Shown here: positions 38,870 through 51,540 of the stretch, in pieces
Layout of the letters: every line of letters starts with the position of its first letter
Position numbering within the stretch: position 1 is the first letter of the stretch
Source: Heterocephalus glaber
Taxonomy: Eukaryota; Chordata; Mammalia; Rodentia; Bathyergidae
Direction of reading: 5' to 3'
Length of the DNA: 64,000 bases
Assembly: GCF_000247695.1 (NCBI RefSeq)
Contig: NW_004624778.1
Span: forward strand, 17,902,610 to 17,966,609
Notes under the pieces: model-generated
Seen by the model: the letters and a program-made list of their open reading frames with translations, nothing else
The model's database searches: none
What the model was told of the DNA's origin: nothing
Position numbers and translations under genes: made by a program

Positions 38870-39175
38870 CAAATACTTTGCTAGCTATAAATTCCTATTT
38901 AATGCTAGGGAAAATTCTATTTATTTATTTATTTGGTACCAGGGATCGAACTTGGGACCTTGCACTTGCAAGGCAGGCACCAGAACCACTGAGCTAAATC
39001 CCTGGCCCAAGGAAAAATTTATTACCTTAATTTTTCAAATAAAAACTTGAGGCTCTCAGTAGTTAAGAAAATTCCTATGACTACATCATCTAATAAGTAG
39101 CAAAGCCAGTTCACCAAACCATGCCTGCCAAAGTCCTAAGCCCTTTCTATTGTACTAAACTGCCTCTGGGTTCCT
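38870..39175 (+). mobile_element. MIR SINE split by an ID insertion
   Basis: AAACTTGAGGCTCTCAGTAG, AGTAGCAAAGCCAGTT and CCTAAGCCCTTTCTATTG are the MIR 3' half. The ID at 38920 is inserted in its middle. Confidence 0.65.
38920..39009 (-). mobile_element. ID SINE with (TTTA)n tail
   Basis: Reverse full-length copy ending CTAAATCCCTGGCCC. Flanked by GGGAAAATT / AGGAAAAATT. Confidence 0.93.
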
Positions 39176-39611
39176 AAAATAAATACAGCTAAGTTATATC
39201 AAGTCATATCCCAAGAAAAAATAAGACTCTAGTTTTCCATCCTTTATCTTCACATCATTAGTGAGAGACAAGAGGTTGTGGCAACATATACACACAGATC
39301 TCTAAAGTTTTAAAACATTTTTAAATTGATTAAAATAGTTAACTTAGGTAACTACACTGATGACTTCAACCTCATCTCCTAGCTCCTTACAGATGGAAAT
39401 AATCTTAGCAGTCTTAGAAGGACTGTGGCAAATCAATGAGTCACTTGTGGGTTACAGACACTTAGCTGTCCTTAGAGGAAAAGAAGTGTGCTTTGTAAAG
39501 ATACTGGGTATTTTAATGTAATTAAATTAGCATAATTCAAATGAGAATTGTTTAAATTGATATATGATACATTATCAACCCAACAGCCCAATAATATTAG
39601 ACCGTAATAGA

Positions 39612-39760
39612 AGCTAGGCATGGTAGCACATGCCTGTAATCCCAGCACTCTAGGAGGCTGAGGCAGGAGCCTAGCCTGGGCAACTTAACAAGTGTTACAG
39701 TATCTCAAAATTTTAAAAAAGAATTGGAGATGCAGCTCCATGGGGGGGGGGGGAATCTCT
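39612..39760 (+). mobile_element. B1-dID-like SINE with G run
   Basis: GCATGGTAGCACATGCCTG and AATCCCAGCACTCTAGGAGG, then GGAGATGCAGCTCCATGG and a run of 13 G in the right half. Confidence 0.8.
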
Positions 39761-39906
39761 AATCACAGTATTGGGATGAGAATATTATACCTGAGAGTCA
39801 GTATCTTCAACATTATCAAAAATCAAAATAAAAACTGCTCTTGCTCAACTTCTGAACTCGAAAATTACTATAGGTAAAGATTTTTGCTACATTAAAATTT
39901 TGTCTT

Positions 39907-39990
39907 GGGCCGGGGATGTAACATAGTGGTGCCATGGCTTCCTGGCAACTGCAAGGTCCTGAGTTCCATCCTCAGTACAAAAAAAAATTT
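39907..39990 (+). mobile_element. ID SINE, diverged
   Basis: CCGGGGATGTAACATAGTGG head and CCTCAGTAC end with an A tail. Confidence 0.88.
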
Positions 39991-40325
39991 TTTTTTACTC
40001 TTTTTAGGCAACAAGAGCTATTTTTTTTAAGTGAACAATTAGTATTAATAAATCTTCTGTAAAATGATCCAATGGGTCAAAAAGTATGATATACACTGGC
40101 CTAGAGATAGTGAAATGTTTTCTAATGTGCACAAATTACTTATGCTCTCTCTGTGCAAGTACTGCCAAATATGAGAAAAAATTCAGAAGTCAAAAACTTT
40201 TGCAGGGGGTGGATGCATTTGTACAACCAAATTTTCAGTAACATAATTACAACATGAGATAGTTTTTGGAGAGCTTTTGAAATAGCGTATATAAGCTATA
40301 TATGCTATAAGTAAATTAACCAACC

Positions 40326-40484
40326 TTATTCTGATTGAGAGGATCATTCCGCAGTCTCTGTTTGTTCTTCTGTAATTTACTAGGCATCATCTTTCCAGTT
40401 CTGAAGTCAAAACTGCTGAGGTCAACAGTATTTCCCAGGTACCTTGCCAACTGAGGTTTGCTTCTGAACTTCTTACCACTTGGA
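40326..40484 (-). CDS. MBD2: MBD2 exon 2: second half of the methyl-CpG-binding domain
   Basis: The minus strand reads acceptor TTCTAG then T CCA AGT GGT AAG AAG, which continues Ser170-PSGKKFRSKPQLARYLG and ends DPLNQNK before the donor AAG|GTTGG. This is the C-terminal half of the MBD: the loop with the second DNA-contacting Arg (R177 here, in GKKFRSKP) and the SSFDF segment, then the basic KLQKNKQRLRNDPL stretch after the domain. The family exon is 160 nt and joins at phase 2 on its 5' side and phase 0 on its 3' side. My block count gives 159-160, so allow one base of error at the ends. All codons I read on both sides are in frame and match mammalian MBD2. Exon 2 is about 16 kb downstream of exon 1 and 19 kb upstream of exon 3. 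Confidence 0.95.
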
Positions 40485-41780
40485 CTAGAAGAAAGATAAA
40501 GTTAAATATACAAAAGGCAGCAATAATACCATACATTTCTATATAAACCTTTTCTCTCGGTGACTTCCTTTATTCCTCCAATCATTACTTTATAATTTTA
40601 CATGGGTTTTTTTTAGCACTATTAAAGTTTTAAGAGAACTTCACAGCTTCCCTGTAATAAAAGATAATGTGTCATCTAATAAAACACCCCCCTCGGTACA
40701 CCACTGGAGCACATAACAGATGTTGCTACAGATTATCCTAGTAATCACTCACTCAGCAATTGCTAAAGAATCCAAACACAAACTGGACCTATAGCACTGC
40801 ATGCTCACTACAAATGTCTTCAATCCTACAAACTCTTTCCAAACTGACTTTGGAAAATGCTGGGGTTTTTACCCCCTGTATTACATAAATAAAACAACAA
40901 TGGTAATCAGAAAGAATCTGAAATTCTGAAGTCAATAATTATTAAAAACACACAAACAAACAATTACAATTTATATATTGTAATTTGGGCTCAAAACTCT
41001 TAGAAGAAAATTTCTAAATGTTGACAACATTTAAATGCTCCCTACAAGACCTACTGCAGTGAAAAAAGAAAAAGAAACTAAGGCAAACATTCATAAACTT
41101 GTTTATACAATATTAATATTAGTTTTATTACAAAAGTATACTGAGAATAATTTACTTCTTTTAAAAAATATTGCAAAAAGTGGAAAATTATGGAAGTGCC
41201 AGAATTATATGAAAGACTAATTTTTTCTAAGATGTATTTCCTATGTGGCATTAATTCATAAGAAAATTTTTATAAGAATGTATCAAAAAAGAATGTGTCC
41301 AAGGTCTTGTAAATTTTCTAAGCCAAATATGCTAGAACTGCTAACACCAATGTGGTATGTCACCAGAAGAAAATAGAGAATTCTAGAAAACTCAAAGAAG
41401 CCAGCATGTCATATTTAGGACCTACCCATGTATCAACTGATCACAATAAGAGAAAAATAATTCAACAGAAGACAAAAGGAAAAATTCTGGGGAACCAACA
41501 ATAAAATATTTCTTGGCAACAATAAAACAATTTTCTGGATCAAGTCTAAACCAACACATGGCACTTGTGTTCTATGATATTCCATCATTAAAAATTTTAA
41601 GACAACCAAAGATCTTATTGACTTCTTTTCCCACAATCATATGACTTAAGTATTCCTAAATGAGAATTCAAGATATATAGAACTCAGCCAAGAGATGAAG
41701 ACAACAAGTTGTAATAACCATAATCTAAAAAAAATGAAAGAAAGCAGACAACCAGAACACTCCAAAGAAAACAATATAGG

Positions 41781-41880
41781 GGGCCAGGGATTTAGCTCAG
41801 TGGTTTCGCCGCCTGCTGTGCAAGCACAAGGACCCGAGTTCGATCCCCGGTACCAAACAAAAAAAAAAGAAAAGAAAACA
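41781..41880 (+). mobile_element. ID SINE (CTGCTG-type)
   Basis: Near-consensus copy. Flanked by AAACAATATAGG. Confidence 0.96.
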
Positions 41881-42159
41881 AAACAATATAGGATCACATA
41901 TAGCAAAGCTTAACTTCAACTCTAACCTCAATTTCCAAATACACTCAGTAGCACAAAATAATCAAGTCACTTTCAATACTGTCCAAAACTTGAATCATCT
42001 TCCCACCATAATACTTCCACCCCCGAACCTCACCTTTGTTAGTGGCATCACTACCTACCTAGTAATACCTAATCTTCCAAGCCAGATGGGCACATCACAC
42101 TCTCAGTGCTCCCATCTCTTAGCCACATACCCACTACCAAGTTCAAATTCTAAATGTTC

Positions 42160-42340
42160 AGAGGCTCAGGCAGGCATGGAGGCACATGCGTGTAATACCA
42201 GCTATACAAGAGGATGGCAAGTTTAAGGCCAGCCTGGGGTACTTAGCATAATGCTGCCTCAAAAAATAAAAACAGCTGGGTATGTAGTTTAGTGGTTGAG
42301 CATGCCTGGGTTCAATCCCCAGTACTGTACCATGATGGGA
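42160..42340 (+). mobile_element. B1-dID dimeric SINE
   Basis: GGCATGGAGGCACATGCGTG, CTGCCTCAAAAAATAAAAAC, then GTATGTAGTTTAGTGGTTGAG and GGTTCAATCCCCAGTAC. Confidence 0.87.
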
Positions 42341-42539
42341 AGGAGGGAGTTGTTCAGAGACTCTTCCATGCTGACAAACAGCTTCATCTCCTTAATAAGA
42401 CATCAAAAACTTTAATCCTACCAGCATTGGTACCTGCATTCCAAACTTAAAGTCACCAAAATATGCCACATACCTATAATTTTCCCAGTCATGTTTTTCC
42501 AGACAAGAAGGATGAATACAAGCAGTATCTTGCCTGTCA

Positions 42540-42628
42540 AAAGGCTATTAAACCTACAAGCCCAGCTAAAATGTCACCTCCCCTAGGCAGCTTCCTGTTA
42601 TTCTCCAACCCACTTTAAAGTATCTAAA
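42540..42628 (+). mobile_element. L2 LINE fragment
   Basis: CCCAGCTAAAATGTCACCTC followed by GGCAGCTTCC is the L2 3'-region motif. It is interrupted by the ID and B1 that follow. Confidence 0.6.
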
Positions 42629-42631
42629 CCA

Positions 42632-42719
42632 GGGGCTGAAGATTTAGGTCAGTGGCGCCGCGCCTGCCTGGCAAGCACAAGGTCCTGAGTTTGATTCCCC
42701 GTACCTAAAGAAAAAAAAA
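42632..42719 (+). mobile_element. ID SINE
   Basis: Flanked by TATCTAAACCA / AATCTAAACCA. Confidence 0.94.
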
Positions 42720-42726
42720 ATCTAAA

Positions 42727-42872
42727 CCACACTTGGTGGAATGCCTTAATCTCAACACTCAGGAGGCTGAGGTAGGAGGATCTCGAGTTCCAGGCTAGCC
42801 TGTGCTATATAGTGAGTTCAAGGATGGCCTGAACTACACAGAAATACTGTCTCAAAAAAATAAAACAAAACA
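42727..42872 (+). mobile_element. B1 SINE
   Basis: CTCAACACTCAGGAGGCTGAG, GGTAGGAGGATCTCGAG and CTGTCTCAAAAAAATAAAAC. Confidence 0.9.
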
Positions 42873-43305
42873 AGAAAACCTACTCTCCCCTGCAATTGTT
42901 TCATTACAATTCCTACACATTCCCCGGAAGAATCCAGTAACCAGGAATTACAATGCCACTTTCTGAAACTCTTAAACATTAGATTACAAGCTAGTATTGA
43001 AAAAGGTAATTTTCTGATAACAAGGAACCTTAGCAATTGAAGAAAGGATGTCAAGTCGTTTTCATTTACAGACATAATGGAATAATAAGTCCTATACTTA
43101 CTTAAAAATTATACTACATGTAATTTAAAAACTAAACTGGAAAATATTTTTATGGTTAGTCTGTAAGAAATGAAGTATTACTAAATGAACCAAACTAATT
43201 TAAAAAGTTTATGTAAAATACTCATCACTTACAGAACTACAATCTGTATTAAGCTAAAGTAGTGATCTTATATAATCATATACTCAAGTTAGTAGTAAAG
43301 ATTCT

Positions 43306-43386
43306 TTTTTTGGTACCAGGGATCGAACTCAGGTCCTTGCGCTTGTGAGGCAGGCGGCAGAACTACTGAGGTAAATCCCCAGCCCT
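43306..43386 (-). mobile_element. ID SINE
   Basis: Reverse copy. Flanked by AGTAGTAAAGATTCT / AGCAGTAAAGATTCT. Confidence 0.95.
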
Positions 43387-43844
43387 AGCAGTAAAGATTC
43401 TGAGAAACTATTTGAGATAAATCTTGAGTGAAAAACGTCTCGCCACAAAATAAAATGGCAATTCTCAGACTACCCTCAAAAGATCTACTTAGTTCAATAA
43501 AAAGCTGAGCTTTTTTAACTGATTGTAATTTTCCAGAAAATGAAAATATTCAAGCAGCAACTTTTACTGAAAAGACAAGAGAACTACTAGTCTCAGCACG
43601 TGGCTTAAAGACAAAATATGAGGTCATTTTGGGGGGAATCATTTGACAGATTTCACCAATTAAACCTATAACCAGCAGTTTCTCTTGCAGCAGTTGAAAT
43701 GTCAGTTATCCACTACATCTGAAAACCTACTAGAGCCCCATAGTCACGTTCCCTATAGAACAAAACTTATTAGAGATCAATCCATTTTAGATACCTCTTC
43801 CTCAAACCAAAGAAATTTAAATACCTAAGACCTCAATTAGAAGT

Positions 43845-43928
43845 CTATACTTGCCTCCAGGATAGACTGCACCCTTTGCATGTACAAGGCCCTGGGTTTG
43901 GTCTCCAGCACAAGAAAAAATAAATAAA
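43845..43928 (+). mobile_element. Old ID-related SINE fragment
   Basis: TGCATGTACAAGGCCCTGGG then TTTGGTCTCCAGCACAAG with an A-rich tail. Confidence 0.7.
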
Positions 43929-44110
43929 AGGCTATACTGATAAAATGTGATTGTGTAAATTTATGATCTAGATTAGCAGCTTAACATGGCTTAAAATTAT
44001 TCCTATATTTATTGATTTTTTTAAAAATATTCTTTATTAAATAAGTCTCACATGCTCCCCTAATAATCTAAATTAGCAATGAAGAAAAAAAAGGCAGAAG
44101 TCAAGTTTTA

Positions 44111-44203
44111 TTCTTTTTTTTTTTTTTTTGATACCGGGGATCAAATTCAGGTCTTTGTGCTTGCTCAGCAGGCGGCGAAACCTCTGAGCTAAATCCCCGG
44201 CCC
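44111..44203 (-). mobile_element. ID SINE (CTGCTG-type)
   Basis: Reverse copy. Flanked by AGAAGTCAAGTTTTA. Confidence 0.95.
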
Positions 44204-46099
44204 AGAAGTCAAGTTTTAACTATTAACATGTGCAAAGAAAGCTGAAATGTTAACTGGTAACGACTAACATTCACAATGAATCTCCACCTCCTGTCATAAA
44301 GATGGGACTTCTATGAAGCATCTGTATTGGACGGCTACAGGTACTTGTCATACACACTGCTATACAGAAACAGCAGTCCAAACCATTATTTTTTCTGTAA
44401 CTACAGCTTGTGTGCAATCCTTTGAGAAAATTCAACCTAGTTACTACAGGAGATTTTAAGGTCAGGGATTTTGTTCTGGAAAAAATGAAAGCAAGCAATA
44501 AGAGCAAAAGGCCCAAAAGAATAGTTAAAATAGGAAATCCACCAATGAAGTGGCAAACTGAGGACACAAGCACGGGTATTAATCCAGAGTGCATAAATTA
44601 CCATCTGTCTCTAAAATGGCTGCTGTAGGTTCAGGTCTCAGAAACACCAGGATTTAGAAAGTGACTAAGCTTTTATTTTAAAAGTACCAATTCATAACTC
44701 AGAGAAATTATTTTGCTTTTTAACTCAGAATGATGAAGGATATTAGTCATTTTCAGTTTTCTCTGACAAGGAGATTATTTCTAATCCCAGTAATGAAATA
44801 CTATTTTCATTTTCAACCACACACACAAAAAATTCCATAAACTGCCCCATGAACATGCTATTTCTAACCAATTTGTGATTGCATCTTTAATGTCTCCTAC
44901 TCACTGTTTAAATACCCTGAAGAAAAGGACTAATTCAAAATAAAAAACATAAGTTGTATTTTTCCAGTTCATGTAAGAACATTTCATCACTTAAACTTTT
45001 GCTTCTTTGTTTTGTTTTGTTTTGCCTTCTTTCATTTTGATTACAGTGTTTAAAGAAATTCTTAAGCCTAACTGCATCTTAGAAATTTTTAAGTATAAAG
45101 TATCAAAATAAAGAAATTTTATCTGACATTGGACTTTCAAATCTTAAAAAAAAAAAAAAAAAACCTCAGGTATCAGAATCTTTAAAGTACATCACCTTAA
45201 TTTAATGGTATTCACATTTTTGTCACATTAACTTAGCTGTGATCATTACTGCCTGAGCTAGACAACCAGAACATGGCCCACCAGGCAATGACATAAAAAT
45301 TGTTATCTGCAGAATATCTGCCATGTGCCTATGAAACCATTGCCCTAACACAACGTTTTGTTTTCATGTTGCTTTGGATAACATGGATAATCAGGATGTT
45401 TAGTCAAACTATTATGAAGAGCAAACACAAATATATCTCAAACCTATCTCTAAGACAGTGACCTGTGAGAGTGACCATCACTAGAGTTGAAGAAGATGAA
45501 GTTGGTTGTGAATGGCAAGGGTCACCATAGGTAGCAATAGCTGGCTGTGTAGCTGAAGAGCACATGCAGAGCTTCATCACTCCCAGTCATTATCAGGAAG
45601 TCACTTTTAGGGAATAAAAATCTTCACACTAAAAATTCTGTAAGCGCTAGAAAAGTTTGAGACCAAAAAGAAAAAAAGAAAAAAAAAAAAAATATATATA
45701 TAGTTATTTCTACCCCTTCGTGTGTTAAAGCTTATTGGTTACTTATAAGTATCCAAAGAAAAAGTGTCCCCTAACTATGTAACAATTGTGACCAGAAATC
45801 AAGGGTTAACTACAAATATGAAATTAGAATCATCTTTTTGTACTTAAATACAAAAGTCTATACTCAGAAACCACCAAACCAATAAAAGAATGTGTACCAT
45901 TACTTCAACACATACATGGATGCAAAACTGCAAAATTCAGCTACTCACACCCCTCTTCAACTTCATCTCACTAAGCACAGGCTTTTTCTAAGCCCCTCTC
46001 TAAAGTCTGTTCCTGATATATTTTTAATCTATTCTTACAGTATATTTCCATCTTTCATGTCTGATCAGTTACTAAATAATCACCTTTGAGCCCACCCTT

Positions 46100-46262
46100 C
46101 TTTTTCACTGCCACAGCCCAAATCTAGTCTAAAATCACTTCAGGTCTAAACTACCAAGGTAGACTGACTTGCTATGTGCCAGCCTCTTTGTATTCTAAAC
46201 TATTTACATTGGTCTTTCTGAAACACCACTCTGACCACAGCTCCTCTTTAAAAATATTCAAT
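46100..46262 (+). mobile_element. Probable L2 LINE fragment
   Basis: CACTCTGACCACAGCTCCTC and the preceding pyrimidine-rich text resemble the L2 3' region. Confidence 0.45.
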
Positions 46263-46403
46263 GTAAATTTAATTTTAAAAACTTATAATATGTACAATTT
46301 GAATTTGTGTCAAAATAAACAATGAAAATTAAAAAAATGTAAAATAACCCCGTAAGTATGCACAATTTGTGTTAACATAGCAGTTAAAAATAAATTAAAA
46401 TTG

Positions 46404-46490
46404 GGCCGGGGATTTAGCTCAGTGGTTTCGCCGCCTTCTGTGCATGCGCAAGGACCCGAGTTCGATGCCTGGTACCAAAAAAAAAATTTA
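46404..46490 (+). mobile_element. ID SINE (CTGCTG-like)
   Basis: TTTCGCCGCCTTCTGTGCATG variant with GGTACC and an A tail. Confidence 0.93.
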
Positions 46491-47361
46491 AATTTAAAAA
46501 TAAAGGTGAAAGCCTTCAAGGGACTTTTTCCCATTAGCAAAAGGGAGCCAAACATCTTAGCCCCGCATATGAAATTCATTTTTTTTCATCTTTTTAACCT
46601 TTCAACCCTACTTTCCATTTCTCCTACATAGTGACCTTTGCTCTAGACACACTGGCTTATTGTACTGCATTCTGCTAAATGGCTTGCAAGAGTCACGTGT
46701 TATAACCCCCATATCCAAGATACCCAAAACAGCCCTCCATCTAATATCCTACACCTCCACCATACAGAAATCCTCCACCAAACCCAGTAATAGGAATATT
46801 TCCTTCCTCTGAATCCATATAGCAATTCATGACTACTTACTACTTAAGTACAAACCTATAATCAGAAAACCTCCAAACCAATAAAAAGAATGTATACCAT
46901 GGCTTCAACACACCACATACCCCAAAAGTCAGCTCCCCACATATTCCTTCAACTCCTTGCAGGAAGTAATCATGAATTGCCCACTGGGTTCTCTGCTAGT
47001 TTTGCAACATCAAGCTCTGTATGATTATAAAATTTCCACAAGTTTAAATCTTATATTCACAAATGTCTTACTTATTAAATGAGGTACTTATTTATGAATG
47101 AAATTATATGATGTCAGATTTGCTTCAAATAATGAAGGCTGGGTCAGATGCAATAGACTGGGGTAGGGATGTAGTAAGACTGACCACATGTTAACAATAG
47201 TTCAGGCTAAATAATTTTTATACAATTCTACTTGTTTATGTATGTTTTAATTTTTCTACAACAAAATGTTTAAAATATATAAGCATTAAAGTATGCAAAT
47301 TCAATATTTCCTCTGAAAATAGAAAAGAAGTTTTTAAAAATATCAAATCTTGCAGGGAATG

Positions 47362-47553
47362 AAGAAAGCATGCCTGTAATCCCAGCTATTTCAAAGATTG
47401 AGGCAGGAAGATTACAAATTCAAGGGCAGCCTAGGCAATTTAGCAAATCTCACAAGACCCTGTCTCAAAATAAAAATTTAAAAACGGCTGGGTGGGGATA
47501 GAGCTTAGTGGTATAGCATCCCCCAGGTTCAATCCCCAGTAATAGAAAAAAAA
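47362..47553 (+). mobile_element. B1-dID dimeric SINE
   Basis: GCATGCCTGTAATCCCAGC, GACCCTGTCTCAAAATAAAAA, then GGATAGAGCTTAGTGGTATAG and GGTTCAATCCCCAGTAATAG. Confidence 0.88.
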
Positions 47554-47655
47554 AAGACACTGGACAAAAAGTCTGATCATTAAAGGGATGGGAGTGGAAC
47601 AGTATTTTTAAATAAGAAAAATATACTATTGATTGCTTTAAAAGATGTAACAGTA

Positions 47656-47741
47656 GGGCTGGGGATTTAGCTCAGTGGTTCCACCACCTGCCTCGCAAGC
47701 ACAAGGACCCGAGTTCAATCCCCAGTACCAAAAAAAAAAAA
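47656..47741 (+). mobile_element. ID SINE next to an assembly gap
   Basis: Complete copy. The left flank AAAGATGTAACAGTA recurs as AAAGATGCAACAGTA at 47894-47908, beyond the gap and a second ID-like end. The insertion is therefore larger than one ID. Confidence 0.93.
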
Positions 47742-47772
47742 AGTGTGATTTAATGCTAATATCCTGGGTAGG

Positions 47773-47872
47773 NNNNNNNNNNNNNNNNNNNNNNNNNNNN
47801 NNNNNNNNNNNNNNNNNNNNNNNNNNNNNNNNNNNNNNNNNNNNNNNNNNNNNNNNNNNNNNNNNNNNNNNN
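47773..47872. other. 100-N assembly gap inside nested ID SINE sequence
   Basis: Exactly 100 N, entered from unique-looking DNA and left at GTACC plus an A tail, the typical ID 3' end. The true length is unknown. Confidence 0.98.
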
Positions 47873-47978
47873 GTACCAAAAAAAAAAAAAAAAAAAGATG
47901 CAACAGTATTCTTTTTTTCCTTCAACATGAATGTGGAAGAAATCACCACACAATTTTACGTGGTATAGAAAACTCACA

Positions 47979-48172
47979 AAGCCAGGCATGGTAGTACATG
48001 GCAATAAGCCCAGAATGATCTGGGAGTGATCACTCTAAAGCAGGAGGATCAAAAGTTTCAGCCCAGAATGACGACTAGCAAGACTCTGTTTCAAAATCAA
48101 AAAAGAATGTGTATGTAGCTCAGTATGAAGGCTCTAGGTTCAATTCCCAGTATCAACAAAAAAGGGAGAGAG
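47979..48172 (+). mobile_element. B1-dID dimeric SINE, diverged
   Basis: GCCAGGCATGGTAGTACATGG, ACTCTGTTTCAAAATC, then TGTAGCTCAGTATGAAGG and GGTTCAATTCCCAGTATC. Confidence 0.85.
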
Positions 48173-48754
48173 AAACAGAGACATGGTCGGAGGAGAAAAG
48201 AAAAATACTTATTTTTATTGAATTAGAGACTAAACATTGTTTTTGAATGCCAAAAAGGAAAGTCTGGAAATCATTTCAAAATACAACTGAGGAGAGGGAG
48301 TTGTAGATTAAACAAGATTGGCCAGGCATTGAGGACTGTTGCAACTGAATGAGTACTGAGGATTTCATTATATTTTTTTATCTCCTTGTATATATTTGAA
48401 CTTCTCCATAATAAAAGTATGTGACTATGTATATACACATTCATACATACTCACACTCCTAAAAAACAGACTGGGAATACTAGGTCAAAATATTAACAGT
48501 GGTGCTTTTAGAGACCACAATAATGATTATCACTTTCTTTTCTAAATTCTTTTATATTTTCTAATTTTCTGCATTGAGCATGGGTTACTTTTATAACCAA
48601 GAAAAAAGTGTATTTTTTTAAAACCCCAATAAACTATAATTTATGTGCCCTAATAATATTTCAAATCATAACAAAATACTGTAAATCTTCACATAATTGC
48701 CAAGCACATGCTTCTCTTTATACTGGTTAACCAAGAAGAAAGGAACTACATTTT

Positions 48755-48965
48755 ACCGATGTGACCTGACCATCTACTACACACCAAATCCCTTACATTC
48801 ACTTAATCTAAAAAAAAAGTCCATGAAATGAAATTCTTACCCTGGATTTATACTTAAGAAACCAGAGGCTTGCAGAAAATTAAAAATCTGTCCAAGTTAA
48901 AGCAGTAAAGCACAATTCAAGCTACACACTTCTAACTCAAAAGTCCTCATTCTATATTCTAAACT
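48755..48965 (+). mobile_element. MIR SINE
   Basis: ACCAGAGGCTTGCAGAAAAT, AATCTGTCCAAGTTAAAGC and TAACTCAAAAGTCCTCATTC follow the MIR layout. Confidence 0.65.
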
Positions 48966-49604
48966 ATGGCTACCCAAGTGTGATCTGTGGACAAATGTAC
49001 TGGTCCTCAAGTAGGTACACAAGTGTAGAGTAAGAATTTAAAATTTCTATGGCAACTTGATGGGATGACTGGGGAATGTAATAATAAAAGTTGCAACATG
49101 TTTTCTGTGTCTACTTCATTTTTCTATTATTTTTATTGTACATCACTTAAAGATACTGTAATACCTTCAAAATTATAGTGAAAGAAATAATAATTTAGTT
49201 CAAATTAGGTAGAACTATCCTCTCAAGACAATACAAAAGCAATTTTTGATGGCAGATTTTTTTTAAAATAAAGAATAAAGGGACTCTTCAATATTAAAAG
49301 GAATCAAAAGTCCTATAGCTTCCTTCAGTTCAAAAAATCTACATATAATGTATATGCATAACACACAAGTTTAAGGAAAAGTTATGTTTACTTCAGCTAT
49401 TCAGTAATCATCTAACTGATTCAATATGAGGTTGGATGATGAGCAGAACAGGGATCACAAGGCACCCTCTATCCTGCAGAAGTCAAGCTTACGTTATCTA
49501 CAGCCCATATGAACCATTGTATACCTACAATGTACCAATAAAAGAATTTAATAAAAAATAAAAAAATAAAATAAATTTTAAAAAAGAGAGAAGGGAATTA
49601 AACG

Positions 49605-49730
49605 TGTTTCACTCAGCAATGATTTATTAAGAACCTTTCATATACTAGAGACTGTGCTGGATAGTGAATATTCAAAAATGAATTTCAGTCCTTGACCTTA
49701 AGGAAGTCCAGAATCTGGTAGACAACAAAG
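49605..49730 (-). mobile_element. L2 LINE 3'-end fragment
   Basis: The plus strand has ATTTATTAAGAACCTTTCAT, ACTGTGCTGG and GACCTTAAGGAAGTCCAGAA, the reverse of the L2 tail. Confidence 0.65.
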
Positions 49731-49761
49731 ACCTGCTAACTACTTATTAAAGCAAATGTAA

Positions 49762-49858
49762 GTGCTTTGGACCTGCGATTTAACTCGGTGCCGCCAGCCT
49801 GCCTTGCAAGCACAAGGTCCCGAGTTCAATCCCCAGTACCAAAAAAAAAATCCAAATG
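49762..49858 (+). mobile_element. ID SINE
   Basis: Diverged head (TTTAACTCGGTGCCGCCAGC). Flanked by GCAAATGTAA. Confidence 0.94.
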
Positions 49859-51540
49859 CAAATGTAACTGCTAACAGAAGTGTACTCAAAATGCCATATA
49901 ACTGGCCTATTTCTACCAGGGGCATCTGCGAAAACTCTTTTGAGAGATGCATACCTGTTAAAAATTTAAGGATATTCTTTCATACTTTGTCTAAGGATTC
50001 ATCCAATGTAAAGATAAAAGAATACCAAGAAATCTTTAAAAAGAGATGATATCGTAATATTTCTTGATAAATACTAAGTATTCAATTCTAAAATCTAATT
50101 TTAAACATTTGTATTCATATAGAGCTTATGTACATCAAGTTTCCAAGCAAATGAGCTAGAATCCATATTATAGCAAAAAAAGGAAAAGTATGAGGTCAAA
50201 GACATTATTTAAATTTCATTCTATGCCATACTTTCATTCCCCTTCTTTGGGAAGTTACAGATTTCAGAGGTTCTGATGAAATCATAGTCAATCTTTAGTG
50301 AAAAATGGCCAAGGGCAATAAAACACCAATAAACAGGAACAGCAAATGGCATTAATTTGAAGCCAAAACCATAACCCCATGAAGTAAGAGTTGAGTTTAT
50401 TTCTAATTGGCCATGAAGGTTTTGAGACGATCTCAAGTATCAGTTAAAAGACTATAAATTTTTATTAGTCCCACTATAAAATTTTAAAAACAAAGAACCG
50501 TAAGTTTCCCTCTGCAAATTACCTGCTTCTGTTCCAATAATTAAAACTAAACCATAAAAAAATACTCTGACAAATGAAATATTTTTAAATGATTTGAAAA
50601 AATCATCTACTGATTTCTGTTGGAGATTATTTTTAGGCTGCATATGCATGAGTTCCTTTTGAGCTATGTATTTCCTCTAACACAGGTATTGTGGGTAAGG
50701 TGGCAGGTGAGATTTTGCATGTCAGATTCTAAATATCAGATGGAGGACAGATGACAACGCTGTACCTTAACAAAAATTCCTCTAGCATATCACAAAAAAA
50801 TATGATGGTGCAGCTGAGGGAGCACAATTTCCACCATACCTGTTATGTCCTTCATTTCCGGATACAGATTTCAGTTTTGCAATATCAAAAGAAAAGACTA
50901 AAAGGCAACCCAAACTTTGTGTCATAAAATAAGTTCTTAATAAATATTCAATTTCTTTTTCTAACTAAAAAGCTTTTTTAAAAAAATTGGTCTTTAGGGT
51001 ACATTTCAACTTTATCTCAACTCTGAAAGTAAATGAGCTTCTGTGAGAAAGTATCTCATAGGCTACATTTAGCCTGTAAATGACAACTTGATTTCTTCTA
51101 ATTTAAGTGAAAGCTTTTAAAATGAACATCTATAGACTTCTTAGAGAATGGGCTGCCTATCTAAAAATCTAAGAAATAATAATATTAATCCTAGGTTGAA
51201 AATAAATCAGAGAAAACTGAATGCTTCTATTACCAAGAATAATACTGTTTAAATTATTTTAACTTACCACAATTTTTTTCCTTTTTTTTTTTTTCTCTCC
51301 AGTATTACATAAGGCCAGAAGGTCACCCTTGGGTACAACAGTTTCACTACCAAATAGGACTGAAAATTCACACTTCAACATCTTCAGGATACAAGTATAA
51401 CAGTAAATAATTACATTATTTCAGTGGCACACCAGCCTCAATAAAGTAGACCAGGCACGAGGTGTTCCAATATTTGAGGATTCAATAGGGAATCTTGCGC
51501 CAGGCAGCAGTGCAAAGTGGTTAAAAGTTCAGAGGTTAAG

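Larger units (their letters stand above)
21173..40325. other. MBD2 intron 2
   Basis: The 19-kb intron is bounded by the exon 2 donor GTTGG and the exon 3 acceptor TTTACAG. Apart from the repeats listed, the stretches 21860-22490, 22690-23330, 24825-25020, 25930-26760, 27180-28040, 28140-29290, 30420-31800, 33400-34000, 34160-35240, 35510-36230 and 36990-37560 hold nothing I can name. Confidence 0.75.

Noticed and set aside
40326..40484. Possible one-base frameshift in MBD2 exon 2
   Set aside because: Counting blocks gives 159 rather than the expected 160 nt, but every codon I read on both sides matches MBD2 in frame. I treat it as a hand-counting uncertainty.
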